A stretch of DNA of 41,787 bases from Candidatus Cloacimonadota bacterium. Its GTDB lineage: Bacteria > Cloacimonadota > Cloacimonadia > Cloacimonadales > TCS61. Shown here piece after piece: positions 16,275 to 24,335 of the stretch. Position 1 is the stretch's first letter, and every line of letters starts with the position of its first letter. The notes below the pieces were generated by a model, which saw only the letters and a program-made list of their open reading frames with translations, was not told where the DNA came from and made no database searches. Location of the stretch: contig JAFGRJ010000008.1 in the NCBI GenBank assembly GCA_016935235.1, positions 1 through 41,787 of the forward strand, read 5' to 3'. The position numbers were made by a program, and so were the translations under genes.

Positions 16275-18372
16275 GTCTCTTCCTGTATACTCCCATGATA
16301 ATAGGCAGCATATAGAGCTTGATCTTCTCCAGTTCCTTCATGGTTATGGGAGTATCCTGCAGCTGCCCTTCGTTTATAAGATGCATTATGGTATCGTTGA
16401 GGATTTTCTTGATACTTTCTTCATTAAATTCTTCCATCGATTTGGTGGTTGATTCCACGATGTCGGCAATCATTACTATGGCTGCTTCCTTGGAACGAGG
16501 TTTAGGACCGTCATAATAGAAATCATGATCTTCTATTTCCAGTTCGGTTTTCATGGCTTTGTTGAAAAAGTAACGGATTTGACCATCACCGTGGTGCTGC
16601 TGAATTATTTCTATCACAGCAGGTGGGAGTTTATGCTTACGGGCTAGTTCGATACCATCCTGGATGTGTTTCTTTATCAACAGGGCACTTTCATTGGCTA
16701 GCATCTGATCATGAAGATCGCTGGAATGGGGATTATTTTCAATGAATAATTTTGGATTGATTGTTTTTCCGATATCATGATAATAACTGCCCACCCGGGC
16801 AAGTAGATGATTGGCTCCGATGGCTTCGGCAGCACTCTCGGCCAGGTTTCCCACTATAAGTGCATGGTGATAGGTCCCGGGTGCCACCAGCGACATCTTT
16901 TTCAACAGCGGATTCTCAAAGTCCAGCAGTTCCAGCAGGATTCGCTTTGTGGCCAGATTCAGTTTCCTTTCCACCAGGGGAACGAGTAGAATAAGTCCAA
17001 TGATGGAAATAACAATTCCGATGGTCCCGTATAGAAGCTGATTGATGTAAGGTGTTAAAGACTGAAACCGAATCATGGAAATCGCTGTATGCACAATCAG
17101 GAAAGAAAGAAATAGATATATGGTCAGAGGGTAGAATTCTTGTTTCTTCTTCATTCTTTTCAGAGCTACTATACTTCCCCCTGTTGCCAGGAACAGAGTA
17201 AGTGGACTTATGAAACTCCAATTGAGGTATTGGGTTACTATCACCAGATTTATGAAATTGAAAATCATACCGGTATTGGGATTGAAAATAAGTGCTATCA
17301 TTAACACCGCAAAACTATATGGTATCAGCAGGGAAGGTACTTTCAGAATATGGTTGCATAATATGGTTAAAATGGCTGATGCCAGAATGCAGCATAAAAT
17401 TATCATGGTACGTGGAGTACTGGTAAATTCCTCATTGACGAACAGCTTGAGAATATTATCGAAAAGCAGAATCAAAAAAAGGCTTATGATAAAAACACCC
17501 AGCGCCGAAAGGAAATACTCATATTTCTCCTTGGTTACATTCTGCTCCTTTTGAGCCCTCAGCATGGAAGATAATTTAAGCAGCTCAATGGCAGTGATCT
17601 TCTGGTTTTTACTGACGATTTTCTCATTCTTCAATACCTTCCCCAGAGTAAGAGGAACACTTTCCCGGGCTTTCTGTTTCTCCAGCTTGGTCATTTCCGT
17701 ATCAATGACGATATTTTCAATCAGGATTATATCAGATATTTCCTGACAGGTTTTCCTCATGTTGGCATCAGTAACTTTCTCCAGTATTCTTTGTTTGGCT
17801 TCATCAAGTGAGTACAGACGGGAAAGAGAATATTCAATGATGCGATTTCCCCGTACAATTTTAATGTCCTGAGCATCGTAACGACTGGGATATATGCCAA
17901 TGTTGAATATTCTGTCGTATTCTTCAGTGAGCAGGTTGTAGATCTGCTCCCGGATACTGGTCTGCTTCAATAGAGATATGGTTTTCTCGCTCAATCCAAA
18001 ACCATGTTGCTGTAAGGAACGGGAAAGGCTTATAACCGATGCTGTGTCACCCCGTGATGCAAAGAATTGCATAATGAAGTCCAGATTCTTCTGGGCATTG
18101 AATTTGAGATTTTCCGATACTGTGTAAACAGGCTTTATTTTAGCTGCTTCAGTCTCCTGTTCTGCCTCCAGTGTTTCCTTGCTCTTGAAAATATAGAATT
18201 CAAAGGGAGCGATAATATCCTTTTCTGCAATCTGACCCAGAGTAAGATCGTAATCATAGAGAATGATCCGGTAGGGTGAGTATATCAGATGCAAAACAGC
18301 CAGCAGGAGGCAGGTAAAGAATATCAGGTATAATTTGAATTGTTTCAACGCAGCTAAGCTTATATTAAACAA
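16255..18372 (-). CDS. pgpH: PgpH-like membrane HD phosphodiesterase (7TMR-HDED)
   Basis: Likely cyclic di-AMP phosphodiesterase, 705 residues. An N-terminal helix is followed by an extracytoplasmic 7TMR-HDED region (about 40-290) starting at QIAEKDIIAPFEFY. Seven membrane helices follow (about 290-475), then a cytoplasmic HD domain with YHHALIVGNLAESAAE, YYHDIGKT and IIQQHHGDG. PgpH next to ybeY is a common arrangement. The apparent start is TTG at 18372, but it sits at the edge of a strong hairpin (18371-18400) that also holds the purine-rich AAAGGGGGG ribosome binding site. TTG at 18348 is a possible alternative. A c-di-AMP synthase is not seen in the window. Confidence 0.9.
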   Translation of the reverse strand: MFNISLAALKQFKLYLIFFTCLLLAVLHLIYSPYRIILYDYDLTLGQIAEKDIIAPFEFYIFKSKETLEAEQETEAAKIKPVYTVSENLKFNAQKNLDFIMQFFASRGDTASVISLSRSLQQHGFGLSEKTISLLKQTSIREQIYNLLTEEYDRIFNIGIYPSRYDAQDIKIVRGNRIIEYSLSRLYSLDEAKQRILEKVTDANMRKTCQEISDIILIENIVIDTEMTKLEKQKARESVPLTLGKVLKNEKIVSKNQKITAIELLKLSSMLRAQKEQNVTKEKYEYFLSALGVFIISLFLILLFDNILKLFVNEEFTSTPRTMIILCCILASAILTILCNHILKVPSLLIPYSFAVLMIALIFNPNTGMIFNFINLVIVTQYLNWSFISPLTLFLATGGSIVALKRMKKKQEFYPLTIYLFLSFLIVHTAISMIRFQSLTPYINQLLYGTIGIVISIIGLILLVPLVERKLNLATKRILLELLDFENPLLKKMSLVAPGTYHHALIVGNLAESAAEAIGANHLLARVGSYYHDIGKTINPKLFIENNPHSSDLHDQMLANESALLIKKHIQDGIELARKHKLPPAVIEIIQQHHGDGQIRYFFNKAMKTELEIEDHDFYYDGPKPRSKEAAIVMIADIVESTTKSMEEFNEESIKKILNDTIMHLINEGQLQDTPITMKELEKIKLYMLPIIMGVYRKRLEYPEK

Positions 18373-18400
18373 AGCCCCCCTTTATACAAAGGGAGGCTTT
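18371..18400 (-). terminator. Strong hairpin between the LysM gene and pgpH (terminator or attenuator)
   Basis: The arms AAAGCCTCCCTTT and AAAGGGGGGCTTT (minus strand) form a 13-bp stem with one G-U pair and a 4-base loop GTAT, followed by GTTTAAT. The tail has few T residues, so termination may be partial. The 3' arm contains the pgpH ribosome binding site and ends at its TTG start, so the structure may also limit pgpH translation. Confidence 0.65.
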
Positions 18401-18415
18401 GTCCATAATCTCTTT

Positions 18416-19303
18416 TTAATCTCTTGGGATATCGAATATCTGATCCGGATAGATAAGATCTGGATCCTTGATCTGATCCTTATTGGCTCTGTAGATTGCC
18501 GGCCACTTGGCTGCGTTGTTGTAAACTTCGGGATAGGAGGCGATTCTCCAGAGACATTCCCCCCTGTAGACTTTCCAGGTATTAGGCAGACCACGCGGTA
18601 TCTTTAAGATCTGATTCGGATAGATCAGATTCGGATCTTTAATCTGGTCACGGTTAGCTCGGTAGATAATAGGCCATTTTTTCCAGTCATTGTAGATAAA
18701 AGTATAACCGGCGATCTTAGACAGATAATCTCCTCTGACAACGGTGTAGGAATCTTCATAATATTTGGGCTTTGCTGCCTGCAGATTCATTTCTAGATTG
18801 GATATCTTGTTGTCCAGATCTGAGAATTGTTCCTGAAAGTCAGGCACTTTTGCATAATTGGTCTGACGGTATTCGTTATATTCTGCTATCAATTCCTGAA
18901 CCGATTTCTTGGCTTTCCATAGATCTTTGTCCGAAAGTTGATTCCAGTTGTCTATCTTCTCATTGAAATAATCGATTTTTGATTGAATACCAGCAAAATC
19001 ATCGACCGAGACCCCCAGATAATCAAGAATTTCCTGGTGGAGAACATCATAATCATTGTTCAGATCAGCAAGCTCCTGATTCAATTCCTCAATGCGGGTG
19101 GAATATTTTTCCTGGTTAGCCAGAGCATTGGCTTTTCTTTCCTGATTGGCTGCCAGTTCATTTTCCAGGGTCTCCCAGTAATGTAGCCTTTCTTTCTTGC
19201 TGAGCTTTTTGTATTCTTCTTCACTCAGGTATTCCACTTTCGCCATCAATAAAACGGGTAACAATAATCCAATTGCTAAGCCTATCAAAATTATCTTTTT
19301 CAT
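18416..19303 (-). CDS. Exported coiled-coil protein with two C-terminal LysM domains
   Basis: 295-residue envelope protein. A signal peptide (about 1-21, ending LLMAKV) is followed by a long charged coiled coil (about 25-175) and two LysM peptidoglycan-binding domains of about 50 residues. They begin at YTVVRGDYLSKIAGY and WKVYRGECLWRIASY, and each ends with a DQIKDP-x-LIYP-x-QI pattern. The two LysM units are near copies at protein and DNA level, showing an internal duplication. It probably lies in the periplasm bound to peptidoglycan, working with the lipoprotein encoded just upstream. Partner and precise role are unknown. Confidence 0.9.
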   Translation of the reverse strand: MKKIILIGLAIGLLLPVLLMAKVEYLSEEEYKKLSKKERLHYWETLENELAANQERKANALANQEKYSTRIEELNQELADLNNDYDVLHQEILDYLGVSVDDFAGIQSKIDYFNEKIDNWNQLSDKDLWKAKKSVQELIAEYNEYRQTNYAKVPDFQEQFSDLDNKISNLEMNLQAAKPKYYEDSYTVVRGDYLSKIAGYTFIYNDWKKWPIIYRANRDQIKDPNLIYPNQILKIPRGLPNTWKVYRGECLWRIASYPEVYNNAAKWPAIYRANKDQIKDPDLIYPDQIFDIPRD

Positions 19304-19313
19304 ACCGATCCCC

Positions 19314-19562
19314 CTATTCTTCCATCAATTGCTGTTTATACCGTTCCAGACTTTCCAGCTCAGCTTTCTTGATCGATACCTCGGTTTCCAGTGATTTCAT
19401 CTCTGTTTCCAGTTCTTTCGCTCTTCCTTCAGCTTCTATGGCTTCTGTATCGGATGTGTCCAGCTGATCCTTGGAAACCGGTGGCGGAGGAGGAGCACAG
19501 GCTGAAAGAAAGAGTGAGAGCATGATTGCCATTAAAAGCATAAATTTCCAAATTTTTTTCAT
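19314..19562 (-). CDS. Small coiled-coil lipoprotein
   Basis: 82 residues. A type II signal peptide ends in LSAC (lipidated Cys at about residue 22), followed by a proline run (PPPPP) and then a charged heptad-like helix to the end. This layout resembles short Lpp/Pal-like spacer lipoproteins that link the outer membrane to other envelope parts, but no specific family was recognised. A GGAGTTCCT purine site precedes the start. It is followed after 10 bases by the LysM coiled-coil gene, and the two helical proteins may pair. Confidence 0.8.
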   Translation of the reverse strand: MKKIWKFMLLMAIMLSLFLSACAPPPPPVSKDQLDTSDTEAIEAEGRAKELETEMKSLETEVSIKKAELESLERYKQQLMEE

Positions 19563-19610
19563 AGGAACTCCTTATTGAAATTTGATTCCCTTAATAAACC
19601 TTACTTTCTT

Positions 19611-19630
19611 TTGATAAATATATTTGTCAA
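19611..19630. promoter_or_regulatory. 20-bp near-perfect palindrome upstream of the lipoprotein-LysM genes
   Basis: The sequence TTGATAAATATATTTGTCAA matches its own reverse complement at 18 of 20 positions. On the minus strand it includes a TTGACA that could be a -35 box for the lipoprotein gene starting at 19562, although no good -10 is placed correctly. It sits in the 97-base gap after the MBX operon. It is a candidate operator; the binding protein is unknown. Confidence 0.45.
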
Positions 19631-19659
19631 GTATAAAGCTCTGTGCTCTTTCTAATATT

Positions 19660-21468
19660 TTATTCTATTTGTAGCTGTATTATCTTTTTTTTTCCAGGAT
19701 GGAAAATAAACCTGTCAATACCTTTTGCAGCACGGAATCCATCAGCTATGGCACTGATTGCATCAGCAGTATCATTCACAATATCACCTCCGGCGAAAAC
19801 CTTGGGATCGGTTGTCTGACCGTATTCATTGACTTTTAGCCTGAATTTACTGAATTCTATCCTGTCCAGATACTCTTTTGGCAGGAAAGAAAAATCAGGA
19901 CCTTGACCAATAGCCGTAATGATATTATCAATAACCATATCATGCAATTCACCTTCGATTGGTGCTGGTCTGGGTCTCTTATTGCCCTTTTCTTCGATCA
20001 TCTCGGCCTTGTTCCAGATGAAACGGAGCTGGCCATTTTTGGTTATTCCGATCTGCACCGGAATCGCTTTAGTGATGAATTTGATACCTTCTTTTCTGGC
20101 ATCGCTGATTTCCTCTTTATCTGCCGGCATGTCTTCCTCCCGGCGCCGGTACAGAATCGTTACTTCGGCACCCAGGCGTCGTATAGTCCGGGCTGCATCC
20201 ATGGCTGTATTGCCACCCCCTATTACTGCTACCTGTGACCCCATTTTTGGTCTTTCCCCCCGTGACACTGCCTCCAGAAGCTGAAGTCCGGGAATTATAC
20301 CCGGCAGTTCCTCTCCCGGGATTTCCAGCTTATAGGGGATATTCAGTCCAGTAGAAAAGAATATCGCATCGTAATCTCTGTAGAGATTGTTAAAAGAAAC
20401 ATCTTGTCCCACCCGGGTGCTGTAATGGATCAGGACTCCCAGTGAAAGAATATAATTGATATCTTTATCAAGCTGTGCGGGAGGTACGCGGTAATCGGGG
20501 ACTCCCCACCGTATCATTCCACCAGCCTTATCACTGGCTTCGAAAATTGTAACCTGGTATCCCATCGTTACCAGATAATAGGCAGCGCTTAAACCACCAG
20601 GTCCTGCTCCAATAATGGCAACTTTTTTTCCATTGGCAATGATCTCTTTCATCAGGATATGATAAAAATCCCCGGGGTCAATCTGGTCGATGATATATCT
20701 TTTCAGCCAGCGGATCGCAATAGGCTCTCCCGTTACTCCCAGAGCACAGACATCCTCGCATTTATGGGTACAGATTCTTCCACAAACTCCCGATAGAGGG
20801 TTTGTCCGGTAAAGCAACTGCAAAGCTTCTGTTAAATCATTCTCACGGACGGCTCTGATATAATCCGGTATATCCATATGAGCCGGGCAGGAAGCAACAC
20901 ATAAACCACATTCTACACAACGCATTGCTTCTTCCTTGGCCTGTTCTCGGGAGTAACCCTTCACTATCTCCACAAATGATTGCCTCCCTTCTCCCGCTGA
21001 CAGACTTTCCATCCTGAGTCTTTCAAGGTGTAGTAAACCGTAATCCTGGCTGCGATGGTAACCTTTCGCTTCGTCATTCCACGGCTTATCGTCCCATCCA
21101 GGAATAAAGCGGAATGTATCACCATCCTCATCGATCCAGATATAATGGTTGGACATGGTGAGTGATTGAGAAGGACATATATCAACGCAGAGAGCACACC
21201 AGCAGCAACGTCCGTAGTCTATCTGTGGTCTCAACCCGCTGTTTTCCATAGTTGTTTTGATGCCTGCAACGGGAACCATATCAATGGCTGCATTTTGACA
21301 AATTGATTCGCAGGTGCCACAGCCAATGCATTTTTTGAGATCATTTCTGTGGAATCCACGATATCTTGAAGTTCCAGGACGGTCCCGCAGTGGTTCTTTT
21401 GTCGTATAAGGTTTTTCAAATGCTCTTTTCCAGACATAGAAGGGTGACAGATTGTCTTTCAGGCTCAT
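19660..21468 (-). CDS. MBX-type complex: NuoI-like ferredoxin fused to GltD/SudA-like FAD-NAD(P)H oxidoreductase
   Basis: 602-residue fusion. The N-terminal third is a NuoI/MbxN-like ferredoxin with two 4Fe-4S motifs, CIGCGTCESIC near residues 47-57 and CCWCALCVDICP. The remainder is a GltD-family domain with further Cys groups (CVECGLCVASCP, and CGRICTHKCEDVC). It has an FAD motif IIGAGPGGLSAAYYL and an NAD(P) motif VIGGGNTAMDAARTIRRL followed by YRRREEDMPAD, typical of NADPH-linked members. The C-terminal FAD-closing element is VFAGGDIVNDTADAISAI. As the last gene of the MBX operon it probably links the ferredoxin chain of the membrane arm to NAD(P)H. The start is ATG at 21468 after a GAGAGG site. 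Confidence 0.93.
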   Translation of the reverse strand: MSLKDNLSPFYVWKRAFEKPYTTKEPLRDRPGTSRYRGFHRNDLKKCIGCGTCESICQNAAIDMVPVAGIKTTMENSGLRPQIDYGRCCWCALCVDICPSQSLTMSNHYIWIDEDGDTFRFIPGWDDKPWNDEAKGYHRSQDYGLLHLERLRMESLSAGEGRQSFVEIVKGYSREQAKEEAMRCVECGLCVASCPAHMDIPDYIRAVRENDLTEALQLLYRTNPLSGVCGRICTHKCEDVCALGVTGEPIAIRWLKRYIIDQIDPGDFYHILMKEIIANGKKVAIIGAGPGGLSAAYYLVTMGYQVTIFEASDKAGGMIRWGVPDYRVPPAQLDKDINYILSLGVLIHYSTRVGQDVSFNNLYRDYDAIFFSTGLNIPYKLEIPGEELPGIIPGLQLLEAVSRGERPKMGSQVAVIGGGNTAMDAARTIRRLGAEVTILYRRREEDMPADKEEISDARKEGIKFITKAIPVQIGITKNGQLRFIWNKAEMIEEKGNKRPRPAPIEGELHDMVIDNIITAIGQGPDFSFLPKEYLDRIEFSKFRLKVNEYGQTTDPKVFAGGDIVNDTADAISAIADGFRAAKGIDRFIFHPGKKKIIQLQIE

Positions 21469-21471
21469 CAA

Positions 21472-22641
21472 TTACCTCTCAATTTCAGGGGGATAAGTAT
21501 GCAGGGATATCATCAAACCGTGAATGTCAGCTATGTTGGTATTAATTGCCAGTTTTTCCAGAACTTTTACCGCATGAGTATAGCTGGGACCACGCACATA
21601 AATGCGGCGTGGGCATTCAGTGCCATCGGTAACGATGTAATAGCCATATTCACCCCGTGTGGATTCAGCTTTCACATAAGTTTCACCCGGGGGTATCTTC
21701 CAGTGGAGTACATTGGGGAGAGGCTGGTGATAATCTTTCGCAGCAGGCATACGGGAGATGATCTGACGGATCAGGTCAATTGACTGCTTCATCTCCTTCC
21801 ACCTCAACCGGGCGCGGTCGTATACATCTGAGTCATTACCTGTTATAATATCAAAATCGAGTTGATCATAAATAAGATATGGAGAATCCTTTCTTATATC
21901 CCTTTTGAATCCGGCTGCTCTGGCATTGGGTCCGACAATGCCATATTTATCAACCATGTCGGGTGTTATTATACCCAGTCCCTTGCTTCTCATTTTGAAT
22001 ACGGCATTATTGAAAAGTACTATATCGATCTCTCTTAACAACTTTTCTGTGTCATGCAGGGTTTTTTCCAGGCGTCTGCTGAAACCAGCAGGCAGATCAT
22101 CTCTCACTCCTCCTGGTATGATGTATAAATGATAAATTCTGCCGCCGCTGATCTCTTCGAAAAGATCCAGTATGAAATCTCGGTGGGCAAGGGACCATTG
22201 TCCCACTGTACCCATTCCAAAAGCAGCTGCCTGACCTCCGATCCACATCAGAAAACTTGTCAGGCGGGACATTTCCAGGGTCAATGTCCGCAACCATTTT
22301 GCCCTTTCCGGAACTTCAATTCCAGCCAGTTCTTCAATACCAGCCGCGTAAAGGTATTCATTGGTATCTGGTTCCGGTACGCAGATGCGACAGACGATGG
22401 TAAAACCCTGAATATATTTGCGCCTCTCCAGCAGTTTCTCAAAACCACGGTGCAGATATCCGACGTGGGTTTTAAGATCTACAACCTCATCCCCGCTTAA
22501 AATGATTTCCAGAGACATGTTTCCAGTTACACCTGGGTGCTGCGGTCCTTGCCAGATTTTTACAAATTTCTGGGAATCCAGGTCAATGATAGGTTTCCCG
22601 TTTCTGATTTCAGGATATTTACCCCTGTCTGCTTTTAACAT
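21472..22641 (-). CDS. mbxL: MBX-type complex large subunit, NuoD/MbxL-like
   Basis: 389-residue member of the complex I 49-kDa/[NiFe]-hydrogenase large-subunit family. Family features include QGPQHPGVTGNMSLEI near residue 31 and CRIC at about 84-87. True [NiFe] hydrogenases have two CxxC pairs, RxCGxC near the start and DPCxxCxxH at the end. Here the N-terminal motif reads RICVPE, so one ligand is Glu, and the C-terminus (MISLHTYPPEIER) has no Cys. A NiFe centre is therefore not expected and the protein is not a hydrogenase. This matches MBX/MBS and complex I subunits. It is placed between the DUF302 gene and the NuoI-GltD fusion. Confidence 0.93.
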   Translation of the reverse strand: MLKADRGKYPEIRNGKPIIDLDSQKFVKIWQGPQHPGVTGNMSLEIILSGDEVVDLKTHVGYLHRGFEKLLERRKYIQGFTIVCRICVPEPDTNEYLYAAGIEELAGIEVPERAKWLRTLTLEMSRLTSFLMWIGGQAAAFGMGTVGQWSLAHRDFILDLFEEISGGRIYHLYIIPGGVRDDLPAGFSRRLEKTLHDTEKLLREIDIVLFNNAVFKMRSKGLGIITPDMVDKYGIVGPNARAAGFKRDIRKDSPYLIYDQLDFDIITGNDSDVYDRARLRWKEMKQSIDLIRQIISRMPAAKDYHQPLPNVLHWKIPPGETYVKAESTRGEYGYYIVTDGTECPRRIYVRGPSYTHAVKVLEKLAINTNIADIHGLMISLHTYPPEIER

Positions 22642-22657
22642 GTGCTACCTCAGAATA

Positions 22658-23143
22658 TTATTCTTTACTGAGATCTTTGAGGATCTTTTCATCATCGGCT
22701 GCTACCAGTTTGAGAATTTTGCCGATGTCCCCACTGAACATCTTGCTGAATAAACCAATATTCATGCGACTCAGGAAAACATTGCCCTCATTGTCTTCAA
22801 AAATCGCAATGCGGCAGGGCATTATGGCTGAAATTTTACGGTTATGATGATCCTGAAGAATACTGTAGGTATATTCTGGCTGACAGAAGGAAATAACATT
22901 CACCCGCAGAAACATCCCTTCATAACCCATATTGTATAGGTCCTCACCAATTTCGTAAATATGCCGTACTTCCCAGTTGTTGCTGTAAATCTGCTGTTGC
23001 AGTCGCGAGAGTGTCTCCTCAAAATCATAACGGCTTTCTACAACTTTCAGCATTAATCCGGGCATTGTCTTCCATGTAATAATTCCGGTTACAGCTATAC
23101 CCAGGATAAAGCCTGAAACTAAAAACAGGACTACCTTTTTCAT
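22658..23143 (-). CDS. Membrane-anchored DUF302 protein inside the MBX operon
   Basis: 161 residues: an N-terminal membrane anchor (about residues 4-24), then a DUF302 domain. Family-like stretches are SRYDFEETLSRLQQQI, FCQPEYTYSILQDH and MPCRIAIFEDNEGNVFLSRMN. DUF302 function is not established; domains of this kind are often found near sulfur or redox proteins. Two cysteines (in SFCQPE and MPCRI) could be relevant. It overlaps the NuoC-like gene as ATGA and precedes the NuoD-like gene by 16 bases, so it is co-translated with the complex. It is not part of the standard MBX set and may be an assembly factor or extra subunit; that is inference. Confidence 0.82.
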   Translation of the reverse strand: MKKVVLFLVSGFILGIAVTGIITWKTMPGLMLKVVESRYDFEETLSRLQQQIYSNNWEVRHIYEIGEDLYNMGYEGMFLRVNVISFCQPEYTYSILQDHHNRKISAIMPCRIAIFEDNEGNVFLSRMNIGLFSKMFSGDIGKILKLVAADDEKILKDLSKE

Positions 23144-23679
23144 CTTTCTTCCCCTTGCTCAGGATATATTTTACTTTTCATGAATTTTCTGGGATCATGG
23201 CTCTTTCTGCCTGTCCGTGGAAAATAAGTTCTTTCCGAATATTTCAGGGTATCAAAATCACGCCGCAGAGGTGGTATATCCTCCCAACCTTCGAGAATGA
23301 AGTTCTGGTCAATTTCCGGGCTACCAGGAAAATCTATGCCGAACATCTCTTTCAATTCCCTCTGATAAGTGGACGCATGTTCCCAGAGATGATGAATGGA
23401 AGTCATCACCGGTTTCTGTCTGTTGATCATGACTCTGATACCAAGGCTGAAATTGAACCCGTGGTTGTGCAACATGTAATTCAGTTGAAACTTGTTCTCT
23501 TCAATCCAGTCCACTGCTGTAAGAAAAACAAGATGACTGAAATTTTCCTGATTGCGTAAATAGGTAATAAGGGATACTGCCTGTTTTTCAGGAACAGTCA
23601 GGAAGATCAGATCTGCTCTCTGCATGGTAACATTTTTAATTCTGAAATTCGCTTTTAATCTGTCTATCAGTTTCGTCAT
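23140..23679 (-). CDS. mbxK: MBX-type complex NuoC/MbxK-like subunit
   Basis: 179 residues, complex I 30-kDa subunit family, part of the hydrophilic module that docks NuoD-like and NuoB-like proteins. The signature QRELKEMFGIDFPGSPE, at about residues 108-124, is the classic ERE-x-x-x-x-FG-x-x-F of NuoC. The following LEGWEDIPPLRRDF matches the usual ending. It lies 8 bases from the NuoB-like gene and overlaps the DUF302 gene. Confidence 0.92.
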   Translation of the reverse strand: MTKLIDRLKANFRIKNVTMQRADLIFLTVPEKQAVSLITYLRNQENFSHLVFLTAVDWIEENKFQLNYMLHNHGFNFSLGIRVMINRQKPVMTSIHHLWEHASTYQRELKEMFGIDFPGSPEIDQNFILEGWEDIPPLRRDFDTLKYSERTYFPRTGRKSHDPRKFMKSKIYPEQGEER

Positions 23680-23687
23680 TATTTGAC

Positions 23688-24320
23688 CTACCAGTTATAA
23701 TCCGGCATATTCCAGTCTTTTATAATCTTTTTCTGGTTTGCCTTATACCAGTCGAAATTTTCAGCATAAAGATTAGCTCCTTCAGCCTTCCCGGATTTAA
23801 TGAGTTGCTTCAGTTTTTTAAAACCGGCGATAATTGCTTCCGGTCGCGGCATGCAACCCGCAATATAAATATCAACAGGTATATATGCATCTATGCGGTT
23901 AATTGTATTATAGCTGTCCCAGTACATTCCTCCGTTGATGGTACAACTGCCCAGAGCTAAGACGAATTTGGGATTCTGCATCTGTTCATAACTGCGGATA
24001 ATTCTTTTCAGAGTCTTCACCGAACAGTATCCGCCGATGATAATTACCGAAGACTGCCTGGGTGTCGGACGGGGAGCTATCCCGTACCGGAACACATCAT
24101 AACGAGCGGTCATTAAAGGTCGGAGTTCAATGGCTCCGCATCCGGTTCCATAAGCCAACATCCATATGGAATTGGCACGAGCCCAGTTGAGAAATTTTTC
24201 CCAGAAACCTTTAAAAGGATGTCTTATTCGGGGTCTGGCATCACAGAAAAGATATTTTTCATGCTCGGGAAGACCTGCATTGGCAAGTTTCTGCGGTTGA
24301 TTCTCCTGATTCTTCAACAT
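23688..24320 (-). CDS. mbxJ: MBX-type complex NuoB/MbxJ-like subunit
   Basis: 210 residues, the subunit carrying the 4Fe-4S cluster closest to the active site. Likely ligands are C61 (YGTGCGAIEL), C99 (GGYCSVK), C126 (LGSCTINGG) and C156 (AGCMPRPE). The first position is a single Cys-Gly and not the Cys-Cys pair of complex I, as in related hydrogenase-like small subunits. The N-terminal 50 residues are an extension rich in charge. It sits between the NuoH-like and NuoC-like genes. Confidence 0.93.
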   Translation of the reverse strand: MLKNQENQPQKLANAGLPEHEKYLFCDARPRIRHPFKGFWEKFLNWARANSIWMLAYGTGCGAIELRPLMTARYDVFRYGIAPRPTPRQSSVIIIGGYCSVKTLKRIIRSYEQMQNPKFVLALGSCTINGGMYWDSYNTINRIDAYIPVDIYIAGCMPRPEAIIAGFKKLKQLIKSGKAEGANLYAENFDWYKANQKKIIKDWNMPDYNW

Positions 24321-24335
24321 CTTGTCTCTCCACTA

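Noticed and set aside
16069-17221. Plus-strand frames opposite pgpH and ybeY
   Set aside because: They are antisense shadows of well-supported genes, with no ribosome binding sites or family features.
18430-18720. Tandem DNA repeat as a mobile or CRISPR-like element
   Set aside because: The repeated segments are in frame and encode the two LysM domains; this is an internal gene duplication.
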